64,000 bases of DNA from Anaerolinea thermophila (lineage in GTDB: Bacteria; Chloroflexota; Anaerolineae; Anaerolineales; Anaerolineaceae): contig NZ_DYHZ01000001.1 of the NCBI RefSeq assembly GCF_020723905.1, forward strand, positions 578,484 through 642,483, written 5' to 3'. Positions 58,969 to 64,000 of this stretch are shown here, piece by piece. A program made the position numbers and the translations under genes. The notes under the pieces are model-generated. The model saw nothing but the letters and a program-made list of their open reading frames with translations, had not been told where the DNA came from and searched no databases. How positions within the stretch are numbered: position 1 is the stretch's first letter; each line of letters begins with the position of its first letter.

Positions 58969-59787
58969 TTATCCTTTGCCCGGCAGATGAAACTTCACCG
59001 GAATGACGAAGCGCTGAGGTTTGGCACGACGGGAACGGCGGGTAGCGGCGCGTTCCGCTTTGCGGGCGGCACGTTCCGCTTTGCGGGCTTCGCGCTCGGC
59101 GCGCTGGCGCAGAATATTCTCATCATACGCCGCCAGTTCACGGGCATGGATGATGGTGACAATGATAAAAGCGCTGAACAGCAACAGAGCGATGAACAAC
59201 GCCACCAGATCATACAGCGTAAACGATCCCAGCAGACTGGAGAAGGTAGGGTTGCCCACGTAGAAGACAAAGATGTTCGAAAGAATCATGATGCCGCGCA
59301 CTTCCGTCGGTCCCAGGCGCAGGAAGGAAATCTGGAAAACCCCCTTCACCTGACTGTACAGAAACACCTGAATGGACATCATCAGGTAAGTAATCAGCGC
59401 CAGCATGGCGAATTCCACGCGCACATACGGCGAAAGCCCCAGCCCCATGAACACCAGCGCTTCCGAGACCGCGTCCACGGCGTGGTCAATGTAATACCCG
59501 TAGTTCGAGCGTTCAATTTTACGATATCGCGCCAGCGTACCGTCCAAACTGTCGCCAAACCAGTTGAGCAGGACCCCCAGGTTTGCCAGCCAGAGAAATG
59601 CCGGACTGAAGTTGGTCAGAATCAGGCTGATGCAAATCAACAGTGAGGCAAAAATACCCAGCGCGGTGAGGTGGTCGGGGTTCACCCAAGCAGGCATGTG
59701 AGCCGCCAGCCATTCCAGGGCTTTCTTCTCCAGCGGGCGCAAAATTGTTTCATTGACACGCACATGATTTTTAATGTGATTTTCCAT
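58969..59787 (-). CDS. CDP-alcohol phosphatidyltransferase with a basic C-terminal tail
   Basis: A 272-residue membrane enzyme. The CDP-OH-P signature D(x2)DG(x2)AR(x8)G(x3)D(x3)D is complete in GDSLDGTLARYRKIERSN followed by GYYIDHAVDAV. Six membrane helices surround it (LGIFASLLICISLIL, FLWLANLGVLLNWFG, ALVFMGLGLS, FAMLALITYLMMSIQVFLY, GIMILSNIFVFYVG, LYDLVALFIALLLFSAFIIVTII). The last 50 residues are highly charged and coiled-coil-like (RAEREARKAERAARKAERAATRR), an unusual addition that probably binds the membrane or a partner. The alcohol (inositol phosphate, glycerol phosphate or another) cannot be chosen from sequence. First of a run of minus-strand envelope genes. Confidence 0.93.
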   Translation of the reverse strand: MENHIKNHVRVNETILRPLEKKALEWLAAHMPAWVNPDHLTALGIFASLLICISLILTNFSPAFLWLANLGVLLNWFGDSLDGTLARYRKIERSNYGYYIDHAVDAVSEALVFMGLGLSPYVRVEFAMLALITYLMMSIQVFLYSQVKGVFQISFLRLGPTEVRGIMILSNIFVFYVGNPTFSSLLGSFTLYDLVALFIALLLFSAFIIVTIIHARELAAYDENILRQRAEREARKAERAARKAERAATRRSRRAKPQRFVIPVKFHLPGKG

Positions 59788-59811
59788 GTCAGTTCATCCC
59801 TTCGTTGTGAG

Positions 59812-60714
59812 TTATGGCACCTGATCCATCCAGTCGGGCCAGACCGGGAAGGTCATATTCCATTGTACCGGAAACTGGCGGATATTGCCCATAACCACTT
59901 CGAGCACTGCCTCGGCATTTGCCAGAATTTCTTCCTGCGGATCAGGGAAGCGCTGGAGGGTCAGTTCACTTGCCCAAAGCGAAATGCGCTGATTGTCCTT
60001 CAACGCCGCACCAACCACGTAAATGGGCAAATCCAGTTTCAAAGCCACGCGCACATGTGCCACCGGCAATGCCGCCGGGATGCCAAAGAAGCGTGGACGG
60101 AAGGCGCTGTCGGCAAAGGGACGGTCGACCCCAAAAACCACCGCCTCACCATCCCGCAGACGGGTCAGGGCTGTACGCACGGCTTCCAGCGAACCTGGAA
60201 TCACCTCAATGCCCACCTGACGGCGGAGTTGATTCTGAACCTGATAACCCTCCAGCAGGCGGTTGGGTGCGATGGCAGTCAGCCGTCCAAACAACGGCGC
60301 CGAAACCCAGCCCAGCAAATCCGGGTTGGTCATGTGGGGCAACGCCAGAATGACCCCGTGCTCGCGGTTGCGGGCTTTTTCAGCCACTTTCAGGAAACTC
60401 TCTTCCACCTGCACCCGCTTTTTCAGCACCTGCGGATGGTCTTTCCAGTGGGCAAAGTCATACACGGCACGGGCGGCACTCCGCAGGGTTTCGCGCGTCA
60501 GATGATCCAGTTCGCGCGCATCGGGCTGTCGGTCATGGGCAATCCACTGATTCAGGCGCACAGCGCGCACCGGCGCCAGATGCGGCATACGACTCATCAG
60601 CCCGGAAATCAGATCTGCCAGCGCATACCCCACCACCGGCGGCAAAGCCCTGCCCAAACCCAGCGCCGCCTGATACGCCGCGCGGCTGTTGATGATGTGA
60701 TAGATGCGATTCAT
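59812..60714 (-). CDS. LpxL-like lysophospholipid/lipid acyltransferase
   Basis: A 300-residue protein of the HTRB/LpxL-type acyltransferase group. Elements: AAYQAALGLGRALPPVVGYALADL, a catalytic region GVILALPHMTNPDLLGW (HxxxxD-like: H with D in HMTNPD), GIEVIPGSLEAVRTALTRLRDGEAVVFGVDRPFADSAFRPRFFGIPAALPVAHVRVAL (anion-binding and acceptor region) and a C-terminal FPVQWNMTFPVWPDW. In Gram-negatives this fold acylates lipid A; in bacteria without lipid A it acylates glycolipids such as phosphatidyl-myo-inositol mannosides. Start ATG at 60714, one base after the YbjN gene stop. Lies between YbjN and the CDP-alcohol enzyme: probably a lipid modification cluster. Confidence 0.9.
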   Translation of the reverse strand: MNRIYHIINSRAAYQAALGLGRALPPVVGYALADLISGLMSRMPHLAPVRAVRLNQWIAHDRQPDARELDHLTRETLRSAARAVYDFAHWKDHPQVLKKRVQVEESFLKVAEKARNREHGVILALPHMTNPDLLGWVSAPLFGRLTAIAPNRLLEGYQVQNQLRRQVGIEVIPGSLEAVRTALTRLRDGEAVVFGVDRPFADSAFRPRFFGIPAALPVAHVRVALKLDLPIYVVGAALKDNQRISLWASELTLQRFPDPQEEILANAEAVLEVVMGNIRQFPVQWNMTFPVWPDWMDQVP

Positions 60715-60715
60715 G

Positions 60716-61168
60716 CTATCGTTCGACTTCTTGAATGGCTTCTTCTGCAGTGAGTCCTCCATACACCACTCGCATGATTCCGGGGAAATAGCGATCCATA
60801 ATCAACAGGTTGGGATAGACGAGATTGCGCACCATCACGGGGGTAAATTCTACATCTTCCACATCCAGACTGGTTTTATAGCGCACCTCGCCGTCTGACA
60901 GATCCATTTCAAAATTACCCACCACCATGCCGTAATTGGCGCGGGTGATGAATTCCATCACTTCCTGGCGTTTTTCCGGGGGCACCTTGAGGGGAGATAC
61001 CGAATAAAACACACACTGATGCTGGAGTTCACGTGCCTGAGCAAAGCATTCATAACGCCCGTTTTGACCCTGAAACGCTGTGTTCAGAATGGTGGTGTTT
61101 TCCAGATGCACATAGTGCCAGTCGTCATTCTGGAAGAAATCTTCAAGAACAGACAGGATCGTTTTCAT
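60716..61168 (-). CDS. YbjN-domain protein
   Basis: A 150-residue protein: ILSVLEDFFQNDDWHYVHLENTTILNTAFQGQNGRYECFAQARELQHQCVFYSVSPLKVPPEKRQEVMEFITRANYGMVVGNFEMDLSDGEVRYKTSLDVE. This matches the YbjN (sensory-transduction/type III chaperone-like) fold, with the FITRANYGMVVGNFEMDLSDGEVRYKTS core. Such proteins act as small chaperones or regulators. The acyltransferase gene starts one base after its stop. Function in this cluster unknown. Confidence 0.85.
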   Translation of the reverse strand: MKTILSVLEDFFQNDDWHYVHLENTTILNTAFQGQNGRYECFAQARELQHQCVFYSVSPLKVPPEKRQEVMEFITRANYGMVVGNFEMDLSDGEVRYKTSLDVEDVEFTPVMVRNLVYPNLLIMDRYFPGIMRVVYGGLTAEEAIQEVER

Positions 61169-61183
61169 GAATGAATGGATCCT

Positions 61184-61948
61184 CTAAGAGGGGTCTCCAG
61201 ACGCGCTGAGACTTTCGGCATAAGCCGTGCCGTTCAGCCACGCCAGAATGGTGAGGATGTAAGCAACCCCAAAAGAAGTCAGTGCGGGGAGCAAAAACAG
61301 GAGGAAAATCCACAGGGGAAAGATCACCGCCAGCCCGAGTTGCAACAGGTACAAAAGCATCAAACCCAGCAGGAAGATAACGATGAAAGCGCCCTTGCTG
61401 GCTTTGAACACCCGCCACCACCCTTTGAAATCAAAAAGCGCAGAGAAGGTATCGCGCACTGCCATGTGAGTGAGAGCAGGTTGTAAAAGCGTTCCCCCTG
61501 CCAGATAGAGCAAAAACCCCAACCCCTGAAACACAAAAAGCACCGTCATGGCAAACATCATCAGGAAGAAAGCCAGCGCGTCCTCTCCTCTTCCCCCGAT
61601 CCCTACCACAGAAAATACAAGAGCGAAATACAGCGCCCATGCTTTCAGAATCAAAATGAACGCGGGAAGCAGGAAAATCAATCCGGCGCCGAGGGCTTTC
61701 AAGCCATTGACCAGCAACCGCCCCCAGTTTTCCCAGGGCGGAAGCGCGGGTTTACCACCCTGCGTCGCCAGCCGCAGGACCTCCACGAGATACCCCGCCC
61801 CCATCAGGCATGGGAGAAGCGGGAACACCCAACCGAGGGTGAAAAAACCGCCCAGAAAGAGAAAACGGGGCAGGGTTTCACGGTTCTGGAAGGGAAACGC
61901 CATCAGAGAGGCAAAGCCTCTGGGAGAAAAAGACAACTCGTTATCCAT
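61184..61948 (-). CDS. DUF4013-like multi-pass membrane protein
   Basis: A 254-residue protein with six or so membrane helices (LPRFLFLGGFFTLGWVFPLLPCLMGAGYLVEVL, ALGAGLIFLLPAFILILKAWALYFALVFSVVG, LAFFLMMFAMTVLFVFQGLGFLLYLAGG, GAFIVIFLLGLMLLYLLQLGLAVIFPLWIFLLFLLPALTSFG). The pattern with Gly-rich first hairpin and PALTHMAVRDTFSALFDFKGWWRVFK between helices resembles DUF4013 proteins. It starts ATG at 61948, just before the 2H-phosphoesterase-like gene end, and is followed by ybjN after 15 bases. Function unknown. Confidence 0.85.
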   Translation of the reverse strand: MDNELSFSPRGFASLMAFPFQNRETLPRFLFLGGFFTLGWVFPLLPCLMGAGYLVEVLRLATQGGKPALPPWENWGRLLVNGLKALGAGLIFLLPAFILILKAWALYFALVFSVVGIGGRGEDALAFFLMMFAMTVLFVFQGLGFLLYLAGGTLLQPALTHMAVRDTFSALFDFKGWWRVFKASKGAFIVIFLLGLMLLYLLQLGLAVIFPLWIFLLFLLPALTSFGVAYILTILAWLNGTAYAESLSASGDPS

Positions 61949-61949
61949 A

Positions 61950-62507
61950 TTATTGACTCAACTGTGCAAAACCAAGGGTCTCGAAATCATTTAACCCCAT
62001 CACCCGGCTGAAAACGACCCGTCGGGCGGTGAAAAGGTGCAGTGGATAGTTAAAGCGAGGAGCAAATTCCAGTTGTACCGGCGTGATGAGATCCAGGGCA
62101 CTACACGTAAACGGCGTGTTGTGCGGATAGTGTGGGATGATACCCGTCTGTTCAAGCAGTCCATCCAGCGCAAGGATGAAGGCTTTAAACTCTGGGGTGT
62201 ACTCCACCTGCCAGCGCAGGACGTAACTTTGCCAGAAGGGCGCATGGAACTGGGTGAGCCCACTGGCAATGACCGGGAAAGCAGGAAAACGCGCCAGCGC
62301 CGTGCGCAGGTTCAGCACCACCTCGTGAATCTTGCGATCGAAAGGCGGTTCAAAACGCTGACAGGTCACATGCACCTCGGCAGCAATCCAGCCGCCAAAG
62401 GTGCGCATTAATTCTTCCTGCATCTGTCGAAGGGGAGGAAGTTCTTCCGGCTCCGGCATCAGGAGAACACAAATATCCCCTGCCTGTGCGGTGCGAATCT
62501 CAGTCAT
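61950..62507 (-). CDS. 2H phosphoesterase-like protein (2'-5' RNA ligase/cyclic phosphodiesterase superfamily)
   Basis: A 185-residue protein. One clear HxT-type motif is visible as EVHVTCQRFEPP, expected for the first catalytic half; the second HxT is less evident (PLHLFTARRVVF may supply it). The strand-helix pattern of two lobes fits the 2H superfamily. Start at 62507 follows GAGAGGGTCAG; the frame extends to 62648 without support. Two bases separate its stop from the DUF4013 gene. A cyclic-nucleotide or RNA-end phosphodiesterase role is possible but unproven. Confidence 0.65.
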   Translation of the reverse strand: MTEIRTAQAGDICVLLMPEPEELPPLRQMQEELMRTFGGWIAAEVHVTCQRFEPPFDRKIHEVVLNLRTALARFPAFPVIASGLTQFHAPFWQSYVLRWQVEYTPEFKAFILALDGLLEQTGIIPHYPHNTPFTCSALDLITPVQLEFAPRFNYPLHLFTARRVVFSRVMGLNDFETLGFAQLSQ

Positions 62508-62609
62508 CTGACCCTCTCTGCATAAGTCTTTTAACGATTGTACAATAAACTCTCTCCCGCCGGGTAAGAATCCTGCACATTTCCGCAAAACTGTCTGTAT
62601 CACCGTAAG

Positions 62610-62640
62610 AAAAAGACCTGCCTTCTGCATGCAGGTCTTT
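62610..62640 (-). terminator. Intrinsic terminator of the UDP-glucose dehydrogenase gene
   Basis: Ten-bp stem AAAGACCTGC / GCAGGTCTTT with a nine-base loop; on the minus strand a T5 run follows. It lies 22 bases after the stop of the gene at 62662. Confidence 0.9.
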
Positions 62641-62661
62641 GATTGCATTACCGCTCAAAGA

Positions 62662-63981
62662 TTATCCCTTGGGATGGATAGAATTTCCGCGCCCAATGCC
62701 AAAGTAGGTAAAGCCAAGAGAGCGCAATTTGTCGGGGTCCCACAGGTTGCGAGCGTCCATGATGATGGGCTGGCGCATGGAATGGTAAATCTGGTCAAAA
62801 TCCAGTTGTTTGAATTCGTTCCATTCGGTTGCCAGCACCAGCGCATCTGCCCCTTCGGCAACCTGATAGGGGGTATCCACCAGTTGCACCCGCGGGAGAA
62901 CACTGCGGGCATTGTCCATAGCCTGAGGGTCGTAGGCTTTGACCAGCGCGCCTTCGTTTTCCAGCAGGTGAATCACTTCCAGAGCAGGGGCTTCGCGGAT
63001 ATCATCAGTGTTGGGCTTAAAGGAAAGCCCCAGCACCCCGATGACCTTCTGATCCAGCGATCCGAGGGCTTTGCGCAGTTTGACCACCACACGGCGGCGC
63101 TGATTGCGGTTGATTTCCATCACCGCCTGAAGCAGTTGCGGGTGGGTGCCGTGCAGAACAGCCATGTGCGCCAGCGCCTTCACATCTTTGGGGAAACAAC
63201 TGCCACCCCAGCCCAGGCCGGCATCCAGAAATGCCGGTCCAATGCGCTTATCCAGCCCCATGCCGCGCGCGACTTCGCGCACGTCGGCACCCAGTTCCTC
63301 GCAGATATTCGCAATCTCATTAATGAAGGAAATACGCGTGGCAAGGAAAGCGTTCGAGGCGTACTTGATCATCTCAGCCGTACGCAGGTCGGTGATCATG
63401 ATGGGACAGCGCAAACTCTGATACAACTGCGCCACTTTCTCTGCTGCGTTCCGATCCAGCGAGCCCAGCACCACGCGGTCAGGCATCATAAAATCATTAA
63501 TGGCAGAGCCTTCACGCAAAAATTCCGGGTTGCTGACCACGCTGAAATCCAGCGGTTTACCCGCCCGGCGGCGGTTGATCACCTCTGCCACCCAGTCACC
63601 GGTACCAACCGGCACGGTGGACTTGTTCACCACCACAATGGGATGATCCACAATATCGGCAATGGCTTCTGCCGCCTGACGCACATACTGCAAATCGGCT
63701 TCGCCATCCACTCCCGAGGGTGTGCCTACTGCGATGAAGGCAAATTCGGCATCCTTGAGGGCTTCCGGGTAAGAGGTGGTGAAATGCAGTCGTCCATGGC
63801 GTACATTCTGCTGGACAATCTGCTCCAGCCCTGGCTCGTAAATGGGCATGATGCCCTGTTTGAGACGTTCGATGCGCGAGGCATCCACATCCAGACACGT
63901 CACGGTATTTCCCAGATCGGCAAAGCAGGCTCCGGTGACCAGCCCAACGTATCCCGTTCCAATCACACAAATTTTGCTCAT
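62662..63981 (-). CDS. ugd: UDP-glucose 6-dehydrogenase
   Basis: A 439-residue enzyme that oxidises UDP-glucose to UDP-glucuronate with two NAD+. N-terminal Rossmann motif [19 protein letters not shown], the conserved [14 protein letters not shown] and [18 protein letters not shown] regions, and the catalytic Cys in [17 protein letters not shown] are all intact. C-terminal UDP-binding half ends YFGIGRG. Length is typical of bacterial Ugd/TuaD. Start follows AGAGGATGATG. Its product feeds envelope polysaccharide synthesis. Confidence 0.97.
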   Translation of the reverse strand: MSKICVIGTGYVGLVTGACFADLGNTVTCLDVDASRIERLKQGIMPIYEPGLEQIVQQNVRHGRLHFTTSYPEALKDAEFAFIAVGTPSGVDGEADLQYVRQAAEAIADIVDHPIVVVNKSTVPVGTGDWVAEVINRRRAGKPLDFSVVSNPEFLREGSAINDFMMPDRVVLGSLDRNAAEKVAQLYQSLRCPIMITDLRTAEMIKYASNAFLATRISFINEIANICEELGADVREVARGMGLDKRIGPAFLDAGLGWGGSCFPKDVKALAHMAVLHGTHPQLLQAVMEINRNQRRRVVVKLRKALGSLDQKVIGVLGLSFKPNTDDIREAPALEVIHLLENEGALVKAYDPQAMDNARSVLPRVQLVDTPYQVAEGADALVLATEWNEFKQLDFDQIYHSMRQPIIMDARNLWDPDKLRSLGFTYFGIGRGNSIHPKG

Positions 63982-64000
63982 AAATTCATCATCCTCTCGG

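Overview
The window reads as a bacterial chromosome segment, most likely from the class Anaerolineae (phylum Chloroflexota), close to Anaerolinea. That assignment is an inference from gene content: a type V (archaeal-type) fructose-bisphosphate aldolase/phosphatase, a nine-CxxCH cytochrome paired with a cytochrome b-c fusion, an isolated Flp pilin, many lipoproteins with Pro/Thr-rich linkers, a very large SARP/AAA/TPR regulator, three Hsp20 genes and a groESL operon with a CIRCE operator. GC content is moderate, genes are dense and in short operons, and nearly all carry clear AGGAGG-type ribosome binding sites. Several look leaderless. No prophage, transposase, integrase or CRISPR array was found.

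Layout. 1-4.4 kb: 3'-truncated tRNA with anticodon CAU, a small hypothetical gene coupled to a nitroreductase, an aldo-keto reductase behind a perfect LacI/GntR-like palindrome, a gluzincin metallopeptidase lipoprotein, a 48-residue Flp pilin and an ArfB-like ribosome-rescue factor. 4.4-8.1 kb: decayed TrkA-C domain remnant, groES-groEL, then (minus) trmO running in frame into a broken modA. 8.3-11.3 kb: membrane protein, FBPA/P, two small conserved proteins. 11.6-15.2 kb: large SARP regulator. 15.7-18.3 kb: hpt, a second aldo-keto reductase, GNAT acetyltransferase and HD phosphohydrolase in one run. 18.4-25 kb: lipoprotein, TauE/SafE-cupredoxin fusion with a copper chaperone, phosphatase, ferredoxin, membrane proteins and a NYN-LOTUS protein. 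25-31.1 kb: anchored alpha/beta hydrolase divergent from a fur-feoB-(Cys-rich)-feoA operon controlled by three interlocked dyads, then a secreted zinc-ribbon protein. 31.2-35.3 kb: multiheme cytochrome module and three Hsp20 genes. 35.5-43.4 kb: adenosine deaminase, S9 peptidase, glycosyltransferase and a PadR-ABC-permease operon behind a 49-bp interrupted palindrome. 43.4-47.6 kb: aminoglycoside 6-adenylyltransferase-like gene broken by one amber codon, large membrane protein, bacterioferritin with a HicB-like/DinB fusion. 47.7-55.2 kb (minus): PPDK_N-domain protein, dnaN, UbiB-like kinase, NarL-type two-component pair. 55.3-64 kb: HEAT-repeat protein, ABC exporter, then (minus) CDP-alcohol phosphatidyltransferase, acyltransferase, YbjN, DUF4013, 2H-phosphoesterase-like protein and UDP-glucose dehydrogenase.

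Themes. Metal handling recurs: Fe(II) uptake (Feo), iron storage (Bfr), copper (CopZ-like plus TauE-cupredoxin), and a lost molybdate-binding protein. Proteostasis is represented by GroESL, three Hsp20s, ArfB and peptidases. Envelope and lipid functions cluster at the right end. The window also holds three gene remains (TrkA-C fragment, modA, ANT(6)-like) at different stages of decay. I did not find a clearly new defence or biosynthetic system. The most distinctive signals are the operator architectures, the domain fusions and the decay footprints listed in the findings.
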